From the NCBI GenBank assembly GCA_041277045.1, contig JBGFSY010000001.1, positions 1,178,001 to 1,242,000 of the forward strand: DNA of 64,000 bases. The letters run 5' to 3'. Numbering within the stretch: the stretch's first letter is position 1; every line of letters begins with the position of its first letter. The position numbers and the translations under genes were made by a program. This DNA comes from Reddybacter sp041277045 (GTDB lineage: Bacteria > Pseudomonadota > Gammaproteobacteria > Pseudomonadales > Porticoccaceae). The notes beneath the pieces are model-generated. The model did not search any database and was not told the DNA's origin. It saw nothing but the letters and a program-made list of their open reading frames with translations. Below are positions 27,612-36,213 of the stretch, one piece after another.

Positions 27612-27784
27612 CGGGGAAGATGTTCTGTTAACTGAAAAAACCAAAATAAATTGGCGTAATTTAAAGGCCTTGTCTAAGCTGATGGCAGAGAAGCCAGCTC
27701 CGTAGTTGGCCTCTCAATATTCCGTTCCGGTGCAGATTTTTTGTTCGGTATGGTCTTGACAGAACTGGCTAAGAGGATTGCATT

Positions 27785-27994
27785 ATGCCCGGGCATATCT
27801 ATAAACATATCGAAGTGACAGGTAGTTCCACCATTGGTACTGATGATGCGATTAGCACGGCCATTAGTGAAGCGACGAAAACCATCAAGCATTTGCACTG
27901 GTTTGAAGTGGTTGAAAGCCGTGGATATATCGAAGATGGAAAGGTGAAGCATTGGCAAGCGACCATTAAAGTAGGTTTTCGTCTCGATCATTAA
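27785..27994 (+). CDS. Dodecin (flavin-binding protein)
   Basis: Dodecins are small proteins that assemble as hollow dodecamers and store or buffer FMN or riboflavin. The 69-residue protein has the family pattern: HIYKHIEVTGSS for the first strand, an amphipathic helix DAISTAISEATKTIKHLHWF containing the flavin-stacking Trp, then VVESRGYIEDGKVKHWQATIKVGF. AAGAGG lies before the ATG. It stands alone between the GGDEF-EAL gene and the convergent comM. The family is often linked to stress or flavin homeostasis. Nothing in the context adds to that. Confidence 0.93.
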   Translation: MPGHIYKHIEVTGSSTIGTDDAISTAISEATKTIKHLHWFEVVESRGYIEDGKVKHWQATIKVGFRLDH

Positions 27995-28023
27995 GTTGAT
28001 TTTTCACGAGTAGGATTGTCAAT

Positions 28024-29502
28024 TTACAGTCGATAGGCCAGTGCTTCACTAAGGTGCCGGTTTTGGATTGTCTCGCTATTTTCGATATCCGCTATGGTGC
28101 GCGCTACTTTTAATACCCGATGAAAACCGCGAGCGGAGAGCTTCATGCGTTCTATGGCCGCGTTCATTATTTTAAGCTGGTCTTTGTTTAGCGGGCAAAA
28201 TTGATCGACCTGCTTGCGCGAGAGCTTGGCGTTGGCGCAGCCCTGACGTTCCTGCTGCTTTTCTCTGGCTGCGATCACTCGCTCGCGAATGTTTTTGCTA
28301 CTTTCTCCTGGGGGTCTGCTTGCGGTCAGTTCCTGATGAGGCACGCGTGGCACGTGAACCTGAAGGTCAATTCTATCCAGTAGTGGGCCCGATATTTTAT
28401 CGCGATAGCGGTTAACCTGGTCCGGCGTGCAGCGGCATCTCGGTTCGCCAAGATAGCCGCAGGGGCAGGGATTCATCGCGGCAATCAGCATGAAGTTGGC
28501 TGGATATTGGACGCTGGCCTGGGCTCTGGAGATCAGTATCGAGCCTGATTCCAGGGGCTCTCTCAGTACTTCAAGCACCTTGCGTGAAAACTCGGGTAAT
28601 TCATCGAGAAAGAGGACGCCGTGGTGGGCCTTGGAGACCTCGCCGGGGCGCGGAGCACTTCCTCCGCCGACCAGAGATACGCTGGAGGCTGTGTGGTGAG
28701 GTGCGCGGAAAGGGCGCTCAAAAAAGCTTGCCCTCGGTGTACTACTACTCACCGAGTAAACGGCCGCGACTTCTAGTGCAGTAATTTCATCCAGCGGTGG
28801 CAATATACCGGGCAGGCGGCTGGCCAACATGGTTTTTCCCGTCCCAGGGGGGCCGCTGAATAAGAGGTTGTGAGCGCCGGCGGCGGCAATCTCCAGTGCA
28901 CGCTTGGCCTGGTGCTGACCGATAACTTCATTAATATCGGCCGAGGCTGTTGTGTCTAGAGGCTGGTCGTGGGTTTGTTCAGGCAGAATATCGCTGCGCT
29001 TTAAGTGGGCGCAGACTTCAAGCAGGTGCTTGGCTGCGTAAACTGGGGTGTTACTCGCCAGTGCGGCTTCTGCACCGTTGGCCTGGGGGAGGATCATATT
29101 ACGATGGTTTTTACCGCAGGCAAGAGCGCTGGGCAAAATGCCATCGACCGGCCTCAGTTCGCCAGAAAGTGCCAGCTCGCCGATAAATTCGTAATCCTTC
29201 AGAGTCTCTGTTGGCAACTGTCCCGATGCGGCGAGTATGCCCAGTGCTATGGGCAGATCAAAGCGACCTCCCTCTTTGGGTAGATCGGCCGGAGCGAGGT
29301 TAATGGTGATGCGCCGGGCAGGAAAGTCGAAGTGACTATTGAGTAGGGCGCTGCGTACTCTATCTTTACTTTCCTTAACGGCTGTTTCCGGCAGGCCAAC
29401 GATACTCAGACTCGGGAGTCCATTGGACAAATGAACCTCAACGGTAACCTGTGGTGCGTTAATACCCGATTTTGCCCGTGTATAGATAACGGCCAGTGAC
29501 AT
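28024..29502 (-). CDS. comM: YifB/ComM family Mg-chelatase-like AAA+ ATPase
   Basis: ComM is a hexameric helicase that promotes branch migration during natural transformation; YifB homologues occur widely, including in strains not known to be competent. The 492-residue protein has the N-terminal Lon-protease-like fold (MSLAVIYTRAKSGINAPQV, PADLPKEGGRFDLPIALG). The Walker A motif is GPPGTGKTMLASRLPG, Walker B is LFLDELPEF, and the Cys-rich insert is MNPCPCGYLGEPRCRC. The C-terminal Mg-chelatase domain contains LSARGFHRVLKVARTIADIE. AAGGAAGA precedes the ATG. It is divergent from glnK across a 527-bp control region. Confidence 0.95.
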   Translation of the reverse strand: MSLAVIYTRAKSGINAPQVTVEVHLSNGLPSLSIVGLPETAVKESKDRVRSALLNSHFDFPARRITINLAPADLPKEGGRFDLPIALGILAASGQLPTETLKDYEFIGELALSGELRPVDGILPSALACGKNHRNMILPQANGAEAALASNTPVYAAKHLLEVCAHLKRSDILPEQTHDQPLDTTASADINEVIGQHQAKRALEIAAAGAHNLLFSGPPGTGKTMLASRLPGILPPLDEITALEVAAVYSVSSSTPRASFFERPFRAPHHTASSVSLVGGGSAPRPGEVSKAHHGVLFLDELPEFSRKVLEVLREPLESGSILISRAQASVQYPANFMLIAAMNPCPCGYLGEPRCRCTPDQVNRYRDKISGPLLDRIDLQVHVPRVPHQELTASRPPGESSKNIRERVIAAREKQQERQGCANAKLSRKQVDQFCPLNKDQLKIMNAAIERMKLSARGFHRVLKVARTIADIENSETIQNRHLSEALAYRL

Positions 29503-29594
29503 AGATCTTCCTTGATCGCACTAAAGTCTCTTTTGTAGCAGATAGCCTTTGCCAATGAAAGGCGGGCTAGCAGGAAAGTACTGCACAAGCTTCT

Positions 29595-29611
29595 CGCACA
29601 GCATTGGTGCG
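29595..29611 (+). promoter_or_regulatory. NtrC-like enhancer site 1
   Basis: CGCACAGCATTGGTGCG fits the NtrC pattern TGCAC-N7-GTGCA as a perfect CGCAC/GTGCG inverted repeat with the right spacing. It lies about 227 bp upstream of the sigma-54 -12 element. Confidence 0.5.
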
Positions 29612-29638
29612 GCACCGTGGTGCGTCGCCACTTGTCGG

Positions 29639-29655
29639 CGCATTGTGTTGGTGCA
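29639..29655 (+). promoter_or_regulatory. NtrC-like enhancer site 2
   Basis: CGCATTGTGTTGGTGCA keeps GCA on the left and a full TGGTGCA on the right. Its centre is 44 bp (about four helical turns) from site 1, the phasing expected for co-operative NtrC dimers, and about 183 bp from the -12 element. Confidence 0.5.
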
Positions 29656-29721
29656 AGGGCATTGTGGGCTAGTATTTTTCGGCTTGTTGAACGCTGTTTT
29701 ATAGCAATGCTTAACGCTGTA

Positions 29722-29766
29722 AAGCCCTTTTCCTATAGGGCTTATGCTTTGTGTTTTTCTTTTTTC
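29722..29766 (+). terminator. Hairpin and T-rich tract upstream of the glnK promoter
   Basis: AAGCCCT (29722-29728) pairs with AGGGCTT (29737-29743). A T-rich run follows (29746-29766), although not immediately. It could end a transcript starting between comM and glnK, or insulate the promoter. No matching gene is visible upstream on the plus strand. Confidence 0.35.
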
Positions 29767-29815
29767 AATACAACGGGATCCTTTTTGCGACTACTTAATA
29801 CTTGAAATGTGAACT

Positions 29816-29831
29816 TGGCACAGGCTATGCA
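29816..29831 (+). promoter_or_regulatory. Sigma-54 (RpoN) promoter of glnK-amtB
   Basis: TGGCACAGGCTATGCA matches the TGGCAC-N5-TTGCA consensus at all but one position. The invariant GG (29817-29818) and GC (29829-29830) are exactly 10 bp apart. It would start transcription near 29842, giving a leader of almost 190 nt before glnK. Confidence 0.85.
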
Positions 29832-29843
29832 TTACAGCCTGTG
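29819..29843. repeat. Inverted repeat straddling the sigma-54 promoter
   Basis: CACAGGCT (29819-29826) and AGCCTGTG (29836-29843) are perfect inverted arms separated by 9 bp. The GC of the -12 element falls in the loop and most of the -24 element falls in or next to the left arm. Confidence 0.8.
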
Positions 29844-29912
29844 TGGTGTTCTTTTACGGCTGTTGTTGCCTATCTTGAATACCGTAAGTGTTAGTGGATA
29901 GGAGCTGAATGA

Positions 29913-30368
<456 letters not shown>

Positions 30369-30413
30369 AAAAAAGCAATTATTTAGCCTAAGAGACTTTT
30401 GAGGGGAAAACTA

Positions 30414-31682
30414 ATGGAAAGCGATATTATTGAAATTAAATACGCGCTCGACACCTTTTATTTTTTGGTGTGCGGCGCGTTGGTCATGTGGATGGCCGCG
30501 GGCTTTACCATGCTCGAATCTGGCCTGGTGAGATCAAAAAACACAACTGAAATTTTGACTAAAAACGTGGCGCTCTACGCGGTGTCCTGTGTGATGTATC
30601 TACTGATGGGTTACACCATTATGTACGGCGGATCGGATAGCGGCATATTGCCCGATAGCTGGTTTGGTAACACCATTGCGAATGCGAGTGCAGAAGATGT
30701 ACTGGCAGGTGCTGCAGCCGATGCCAGCGACTACACCTATTATTCCGGTGCGTCTGACTTTTTCTTTCAGGTAGTATTCGTTGCCACAGCGATGTCGATT
30801 GTCTCTGGTGCCGTTGCTGAGCGCATGAAGCTCTGGTCATTCCTGGCTTTTGCCGTGGTCATGACGGGCGTTATTTATCCTTTGCAGGGTATGTGGAAGT
30901 GGGGTGGCGGTTTCCTTGATGAGGCTGGTTTCCTCGACTTTGCTGGCTCCGGTGTGGTTCACATGACCGGTGCTGCTGCGGCGCTTGCGGCAGTGATTTT
31001 GCTGGGTGCACGTAAGGGTAAGTACAGAGAAGATGGTTCAGTAAACCCCATTCCCGGTGCCAATATGCCAATGGCAGCGCTGGGCATGTTCATCCTCTGG
31101 CTTGGCTGGTTTGGTTTTAACGGCGGCTCTGAGTTGAAAGTGTCTGATATTAGTGAGGCCAATGCGGTTGCCGATATCTTCGTCAATACTAATGCGGCCG
31201 CTTGCGGTGGTTTGATTGCAGCCTTAATTACTGCTCGCTTTATGTTTGGTAAAGCGGATTTAACTATGGCAATCAACGGTGCCTTGGCGGGTTTGGTGGC
31301 GATTACTGCTGAGCCGTTGACGCCCGGTCCTATGTTGTCGACGCTGATTGGTGTTGCCGGTGGTGTGCTTGTTGTTTTCTCTGTCGTGACTTTCGACAAG
31401 CTGAAAATTGATGACCCCGTTGGTGCTATATCGGTTCACGGTGTTGTCGGTATCTGGGGTTTGTTGGCTGTTTGTTTCTCCAACCCCGATGCCACACTCT
31501 CTGCTCAGCTGATGGGCATCGGTGTTATTTTTGCCTGGGTCTTTGGCGCTAGCTTCGCTGTGTGGTTTATCCTCAAAGCTGTTGTCGGTATTCGCGTCAC
31601 CGAAGAAGAGGAATACGAAGGCGTTGATATCTCTGAGTGTGGTATGGAAGCCTATCCAGAGTTTGTGTCGGGTACAAAATAA
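30414..31682 (+). CDS. amtB: Ammonium transporter AmtB
   Basis: Trimeric ammonium channel of the inner membrane, 422 residues with eleven expected helices. Conserved stretches include MWMAAGFTMLESGLVRSKNT near the N-terminus, FQVVFVATAMSIVSGAVAER, and the twin-His pore residues in GSGVVHMTGAAAAL and GAISVHGVVGIWG. GWFGFNGGS is also present. The N-terminal residues before the first helix are few, so there is no obvious cleaved signal peptide. ATG 30414 is used, with GAGGGG upstream; a TTG five codons earlier overlaps that site. It is co-transcribed with glnK and followed by a perfect terminator at 31706-31742. Confidence 0.96.
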   Translation: MESDIIEIKYALDTFYFLVCGALVMWMAAGFTMLESGLVRSKNTTEILTKNVALYAVSCVMYLLMGYTIMYGGSDSGILPDSWFGNTIANASAEDVLAGAAADASDYTYYSGASDFFFQVVFVATAMSIVSGAVAERMKLWSFLAFAVVMTGVIYPLQGMWKWGGGFLDEAGFLDFAGSGVVHMTGAAAALAAVILLGARKGKYREDGSVNPIPGANMPMAALGMFILWLGWFGFNGGSELKVSDISEANAVADIFVNTNAAACGGLIAALITARFMFGKADLTMAINGALAGLVAITAEPLTPGPMLSTLIGVAGGVLVVFSVVTFDKLKIDDPVGAISVHGVVGIWGLLAVCFSNPDATLSAQLMGIGVIFAWVFGASFAVWFILKAVVGIRVTEEEEYEGVDISECGMEAYPEFVSGTK

Positions 31683-31705
31683 AATAGTACCTGTAAGCGT
31701 GTTAC

Positions 31706-31742
31706 ACAACAAAAAAGGGAGCCTAGCTCCCTTTTTTGTTGT
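31706..31742. terminator. Perfect hairpin terminator after amtB
   Basis: An uninterrupted inverted repeat with 17-bp arms around CTA: the core GGGAGC/GCTCCC is extended by A6/T6 and ACAAC/GTTGT. It separates glnK-amtB from the second PII gene, although some readthrough is possible. Confidence 0.9.
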
Positions 31743-31782
31743 CTGGTAAAGGTGTATCGTTAGCGCAATAAGAGACGACTAA

Positions 31783-32133
<351 letters not shown>

Positions 32134-32187
32134 TCGCTTTTTCTACTACTAGCACTATAGTTTTTACGCTTAGCGCCACACAACAGA

Positions 32188-32216
32188 AAAGCCCAGGTTA
32201 TTATGGCCTGGGCTTT
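32188..32216. terminator. Bidirectional terminator between the second PII gene and xerC
   Basis: AAAGCCCAGG and CCTGGGCTTT form a perfect 10-bp stem with a 9-nt loop. The xerC stop codon lies in the loop, so its last codons form one arm. A-rich and T-rich flanks allow use in both directions. Confidence 0.85.
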
Positions 32217-33124
32217 GTTTTATCTCGAGAATGGGCTCGCGGGTGAGCTTTGTCGTAAGTCTTCGCCAGATGTTGAAAATCTAGATGGGTATAAATTTGG
32301 GTGGTCGACAGGTTGGCGTGGCCAAGTAACTCTTGAACTCCACGCAAATCACCGCTCGATTCCAACATATGGCTGGCAAAAGAATGACGCAGCATATGGG
32401 GGTGGATGGGCTGGCTGATACCCTGTTGCTGAGCAATAAGTTTGACGCGCTGTTGAATGGCTCGGTGGCTGATACGCTTGCCGCGCTGGCTAACAAATAA
32501 CGCTTTTTCATTATCGAGCGACCGCTCACTGCGCACCTTCAGCCATCGTTCAATGGCTTTCAGAGCACAGCTGCCAATGGGGACAATGCGCATTTTATTG
32601 CCCTTGCCCGTTACGGTCACGGTGGCTTCGTGAAGGTGAATATCGCCAATATCGACATTGGCTATCTCTGCCAATCGCAGTCCGGAAGAATAGAGCAGCT
32701 CGAGTAAGGCTCGATCACGGAGAGAATGCCAGTCATCTCCATCAATAGTGACCAGCTGAACCGCCTCGTCGGCATCCATTAATTTGGGGAGTTTTTTAGC
32801 TTTTGCAGGTGCCTGCAGGCCGTCTGCGGGATTGTGATTAACCCAGCCCTCTTGCAGCGCGTAGCGAAAAAAAGTCCGTACTGAAGATAGCCAGCGTTGC
32901 AGGCTGGCATTGGCCAGGCCGCCTTTATGCAGTGTCGTCAGCAAGCTGCGTATGTGTTGGGTATCAACGTCTTTGAGTGTTTCTATAGGCTTGTCATCTA
33001 ACAGTGACTGCAAACGGGACAGGTCGCGTAAATAACTTTTAGTGGTCAGTGGTGAAAGGTTTCTCGCCTTGTCGATGTGCCGGGCAAAGCTGGCTAATTG
33101 AGCATCATCGGGGGCTTTGGCCAT
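32201..33124 (-). CDS. xerC: Tyrosine recombinase XerC
   Basis: XerC, with XerD, resolves chromosome dimers at dif under FtsK control. The 307-residue protein has the N-terminal SAM-like core-binding domain (about 8-95) and the catalytic domain with a complete active site: R150 (SGLRLAE), K174 (TGKGNK), H243 and R246 (HMLRHSFA), H269 (LGHANLS) and Y278 (TQIYTH). It starts 6 bp after the DUF484 gene, the usual order dapF-DUF484-xerC. The HAD phosphatase gene yigB that follows xerC in E. coli is absent here; a terminator comes instead. Confidence 0.95.
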   Translation of the reverse strand: MAKAPDDAQLASFARHIDKARNLSPLTTKSYLRDLSRLQSLLDDKPIETLKDVDTQHIRSLLTTLHKGGLANASLQRWLSSVRTFFRYALQEGWVNHNPADGLQAPAKAKKLPKLMDADEAVQLVTIDGDDWHSLRDRALLELLYSSGLRLAEIANVDIGDIHLHEATVTVTGKGNKMRIVPIGSCALKAIERWLKVRSERSLDNEKALFVSQRGKRISHRAIQQRVKLIAQQQGISQPIHPHMLRHSFASHMLESSGDLRGVQELLGHANLSTTQIYTHLDFQHLAKTYDKAHPRAHSRDKTKPRP

Positions 33125-33130
33125 GACGGG

Positions 33131-33871
33131 TCAGCTCATTTTTTGCGGCGCGGTGATGGGCTGTACAGTCGCTACCTGCGTCATCATCGACGGTAGTACG
33201 CGATTCAGAACTTCAGCAATATAACTGAGGAAAAGCGTGCCCATACTGCTTTTGTAATAAAGCGGGTCCGAGCTACCAATCGAAAGAATGCCAAAGGTGT
33301 TGCCATTATTGAGGGGCACGACAGCGACCGATTTAATGGCGGAGGCCTGATCGTCAAACAGAAAGGACAGCTCCTCATCACGGAGCACGCCGCAGGTGGC
33401 GCGATTACTACGCAGTAAACCGCCAATGGCCTGGGTGCCTTGATCAAGACTGACAACTTTGGCAGGCGTGTTTAGGCTATTTTCAGTACTGAATAAAATC
33501 AGTTGGAAGTGTTCGATCTGAAAGTCGTTTTTCAGGCTGTCATAGAGTGTATCTATAGCCCGGGTCAAACTGTCCGTTTCTAGTAAAGCTAAAATCAGAC
33601 GTTTAGTTTTTTCAAATAAGGTGTCGTTAGCTCTCGCCGTTTCGAGTAAGTTGTTTAGGCGCGAACGCATTTCAAGGTTGCGATCACGCAGCACGCTGAC
33701 TTGACGCTCAATAAGGGATACCGCCTTGCCACTTTCGTGGGGCAGTTCTATTGATTCAAGCAGCTCGGAGTGGCGATCGAAAAAATCCGTTTCTGCACTG
33801 AGAAATTCACAAACTTGTTCTTCTGTGATCGCTCGCGCAGCCTGCTTGCCAGATGTGTCTTTTGTGCTCAT
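33131..33871 (-). CDS. DUF484 family GAF-like protein
   Basis: DUF484 proteins (YigA in E. coli) are conserved between dapF and xerC, but their function is not established. This one has 246 residues. A helical N-terminal part includes FLSAETDFFDRHSELLESIELPH and a coiled-coil-like segment near SLIERQVSVLRDRNLEMRSRL. It is followed by a GAF-like domain, with SVAVVPLNNGNTFGILSIGSSDP the most conserved stretch. There is no membrane segment. Its ATG overlaps the dapF stop as ATGA, implying coupled translation. The link to XerC is positional only. Confidence 0.9.
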   Translation of the reverse strand: MSTKDTSGKQAARAITEEQVCEFLSAETDFFDRHSELLESIELPHESGKAVSLIERQVSVLRDRNLEMRSRLNNLLETARANDTLFEKTKRLILALLETDSLTRAIDTLYDSLKNDFQIEHFQLILFSTENSLNTPAKVVSLDQGTQAIGGLLRSNRATCGVLRDEELSFLFDDQASAIKSVAVVPLNNGNTFGILSIGSSDPLYYKSSMGTLFLSYIAEVLNRVLPSMMTQVATVQPITAPQKMS

Positions 33872-34698
33872 AGACGAATGCGGCCCTGATAAACGGTTGT
33901 CGCCGGGCCTGTTACTGACACCGGCTGGTTTTCGCCCTGCCAGGTGATCGTTAGACTGCCACCCGGCAGATTGACTTTGACCGGCGAGTCTAGCAGATCT
34001 TGCGTGATGCCAGCTACTGCCGCCGCACAGGCGCCACTGCCGCAGGCCTGAGTCTCGCCAGCGCCGCGTTCGTAAACCCGCAAATTAATTTCATGCCGAG
34101 AGACTAGCGCCATAAAGCCGACATTTACACGTTCAGGAAAACGGAGATGACTTTCGAGCAGGGGGCCGAGTTCATCAATGGGAGCCTGTTGAATGTCGGC
34201 AACTTGTAATACGGCATGGGGGTTGCCCAGGGATACAGCGGCGATGTCGACGCTTGTCTCGTCGACGTCAATGGCGTAAGTCAGGGCACGCTGTTCTGCT
34301 TCGAAAGGGACTTGTGCAGGCTCGAAATTGGGTATGCCCAGGCTGGCCGTATAGCTTAGGTGGTCGTTAATACTGAGCTGCAGGATGCCGGCATGGGTTT
34401 CGACGCTAAGCTTCGATTTGCCGGTGAGTCGTCTATCGCGAACAAACTTGGCGAAGCAGCGCGCGCCGTTGCCGCACTGGGCGACTTCACTACCGTCGGC
34501 ATTAAAAATTCGGTATTTGAAATCGACATCGGGCTGGGTGGGTGGCTCAACCAGTAAAATTTGATCACAGCCAATGCCGGTATTGCGATCGGCGAGGCGG
34601 CGGGCCAGTTTGTCGGTCATTGCCACAGCCTGGGTCACAGCATCGATAACCACGAAGTCATTGCCGAGGCCGTGCATTTTTGTGAAGCGAATATACAT
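33868..34698 (-). CDS. dapF: Diaminopimelate epimerase
   Basis: DapF interconverts LL- and meso-diaminopimelate for lysine and peptidoglycan synthesis, using two cysteines as acid and base. Both are present in their usual contexts, QCGNGARC and ACGSGACAAA, in a 276-residue protein of normal length. The N-terminal MHGLGNDFVVID motif is complete. It follows lysA without a gap and overlaps the DUF484 gene by four bases, inside the lptM-lysA-dapF-DUF484-xerC operon. Confidence 0.97.
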   Translation of the reverse strand: MYIRFTKMHGLGNDFVVIDAVTQAVAMTDKLARRLADRNTGIGCDQILLVEPPTQPDVDFKYRIFNADGSEVAQCGNGARCFAKFVRDRRLTGKSKLSVETHAGILQLSINDHLSYTASLGIPNFEPAQVPFEAEQRALTYAIDVDETSVDIAAVSLGNPHAVLQVADIQQAPIDELGPLLESHLRFPERVNVGFMALVSRHEINLRVYERGAGETQACGSGACAAAVAGITQDLLDSPVKVNLPGGSLTITWQGENQPVSVTGPATTVYQGRIRL

Positions 34699-35955
34699 TC
34701 AGCAGGGGTCCGGCAGCAGGGATTCGCCACGCATTAAATCAGCCTTTGACTCGCGAGCTCTGATCACGTGAGCGTTGTTGTTATCGACCATAATCTCGGC
34801 TGCTCGTGGGCGACTGTTGTAATTTGAACTCATCGACATACCGTAGGCGCCGGCTGAGTGAATGCAGAGCAAGTCGCCTTCAGCGATGGCCAGTGAGCGC
34901 TGCTTGCCGAGGAAATCACCGGTTTCGCAGACCGGGCCGACGACGTCATAAATGGCTTCTCTGGCCTGAGGGTTATCACTCACCGTTTCAATATTGAGCC
35001 AGGCTTGATAGAGGGCGGGGCGCAGCATGTCGTTCATGGCGGCATCGACGATGGCAAAATTCTTTTCGCCGGCTGCTTTCAGGTATTCGACTTTGGTGAG
35101 TAGAACCCCCGCATTGGCAACGATGGAGCGACCGGGTTCGAGTATTAACCGCAAGTTGCGGTCGCCAAGATGCTGGCGTATGGCCTGAATATAGTCGCCG
35201 ATGGCCGGCGGTTGTTCATCCTGATAGCGCACACCGAGGCCGCCGCCGAGGTCGATATGTTCGATGGCAATGCCTGCCTCGGCGAGACGATCAATCAGTA
35301 GCAGGGCTCTATCCATGGCATCGATAAAAGGTGCAATCTCGGTGAGTTGCGAGCCAATGTGGCAGTCAACGCCTTTAATCGCCACATGAGATAGCGCGGC
35401 CGCCCGTTGGTAGACCGCGATAACAGAGTCGATATCAATGCCGAATTTGTTCTCTTTAAGGCCGGTGGAAATATAGGGGTGGGTGCCGGCGTCGACATCG
35501 GGGTTCACGCGAATGGAAATAGGCGCGACAATATCGAGGCTCTGGGCAATGTGTTGAATGCGCTCCAGCTCGGCTGTCGACTCAACGTTAAAGCAGTGAA
35601 TGCCGGTTTGCAGGGCTAGGGTTATTTCTTCATGGCTTTTGCCAACGCCCGAAAAAACAATCTTGTCGGGCTGTCCACCTGCAGCCAGTACGCGCTGCAG
35701 TTCGCCGCCGGAAACGATGTCAAAGCCAGCGCCGAGTTTGGCGAGTATATTGAGAATGGCAAGGCTGCAGTTGGCTTTTACCGCATAACAAATCAGGTGG
35801 GCTTGTTCGCCCATGGCCTGTTGATAGGCTAGGAATTGCTCGCTGATGGCGGCTTTTGAATAAACGTAAGCGGGTGTGCCGTGTTCGGCTGCCAAACCAG
35901 CGAGGGCGACATTGTCGATATGCAGCTGTCCGTCACGACGTGAAAAATGACTCAT
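34699..35955 (-). CDS. lysA: Diaminopimelate decarboxylase
   Basis: LysA decarboxylates meso-diaminopimelate to lysine, the last step of the pathway. It is a PLP-dependent alanine-racemase-fold enzyme of 418 residues. The PLP lysine lies in ICYAVKANCS. Other conserved stretches are GFDIVSGGEL, VDCHIGSQLTE, HIDLGGGLGV and EPGRSIVANAG, with GPVCETGDFLG and AGAYGMSMSSNYN at the dimer active site. Its ATG overlaps the lptM stop (ATGA) and its stop abuts dapF, so the genes are translationally coupled. Confidence 0.97.
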   Translation of the reverse strand: MSHFSRRDGQLHIDNVALAGLAAEHGTPAYVYSKAAISEQFLAYQQAMGEQAHLICYAVKANCSLAILNILAKLGAGFDIVSGGELQRVLAAGGQPDKIVFSGVGKSHEEITLALQTGIHCFNVESTAELERIQHIAQSLDIVAPISIRVNPDVDAGTHPYISTGLKENKFGIDIDSVIAVYQRAAALSHVAIKGVDCHIGSQLTEIAPFIDAMDRALLLIDRLAEAGIAIEHIDLGGGLGVRYQDEQPPAIGDYIQAIRQHLGDRNLRLILEPGRSIVANAGVLLTKVEYLKAAGEKNFAIVDAAMNDMLRPALYQAWLNIETVSDNPQAREAIYDVVGPVCETGDFLGKQRSLAIAEGDLLCIHSAGAYGMSMSSNYNSRPRAAEIMVDNNNAHVIRARESKADLMRGESLLPDPC

Positions 35956-36119
35956 TCGTTTTCGGTGCCCGCAGCGGGGCTTGTCACTTCACTTTGTTGT
36001 TCGATCGGTGGTGGCGGGATATAAAGTGCGCCTTTGTTGCCACAGGCATTGAGTGCGGACACTGCCAAAAGAAGCAGGGGTAAAAAAAGAAAAATACGGC
36101 GGTAGGCAGTTGTAGTCAT
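35952..36119 (-). CDS. lptM: Small lipoprotein LptM (YifL)
   Basis: A 55-residue outer-membrane lipoprotein. The LptM/YifL family assists oxidative maturation of the LptD-LptE lipopolysaccharide translocon. The product starts MTTTAYRRIFLFLPLLLLAV, a signal peptide. The lipobox is LNAC with Cys26, then the family hallmark GNKGALYIPPP, and it ends in a short hydrophilic tail. The lipobox is slightly unusual, with Asn where Ala/Ser/Thr is common. Its stop overlaps the lysA start (ATGA), and yifL sits just upstream of dapF in E. coli too. It is the first gene after the promoter at 36152-36181. Confidence 0.88.
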   Translation of the reverse strand: MTTTAYRRIFLFLPLLLLAVSALNACGNKGALYIPPPPIEQQSEVTSPAAGTENE

Positions 36120-36151
36120 TGGTGATCATTCGTCCAGTCAGCAGAGGCGCA

Positions 36152-36181
36152 AGTATAGCGGTTCACTGTACTTGCTCTCAA
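36152..36181 (-). promoter_or_regulatory. Sigma-70 promoter of the lptM-lysA-dapF-xerC operon
   Basis: On the minus strand TTGAGA (36176-36181) and TATACT (36152-36157) are 18 bp apart, each matching five of six consensus bases. The start would fall about 25 nt before the lptM ATG. Confidence 0.65.
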
Positions 36182-36213
36182 TATTCGGTAGCTCAGTTTA
36201 AGGCGTGTGAGGA

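Noticed and set aside
27756..27785. TTGACA just before dodecin as a -35 box
   Set aside because: The matching -10 position would abut the ATG and overlap the ribosome site, giving an implausible leaderless transcript.
29617..29805. 62-codon open frame upstream of glnK
   Set aside because: It overlaps the second NtrC-like site and the hairpin, lacks a ribosome site, and its product resembles nothing known.
32201..33124. XerC as a mobile-element integrase
   Set aside because: It lies in the conserved lptM-lysA-dapF-DUF484-xerC operon with normal length and an intact housekeeping context.
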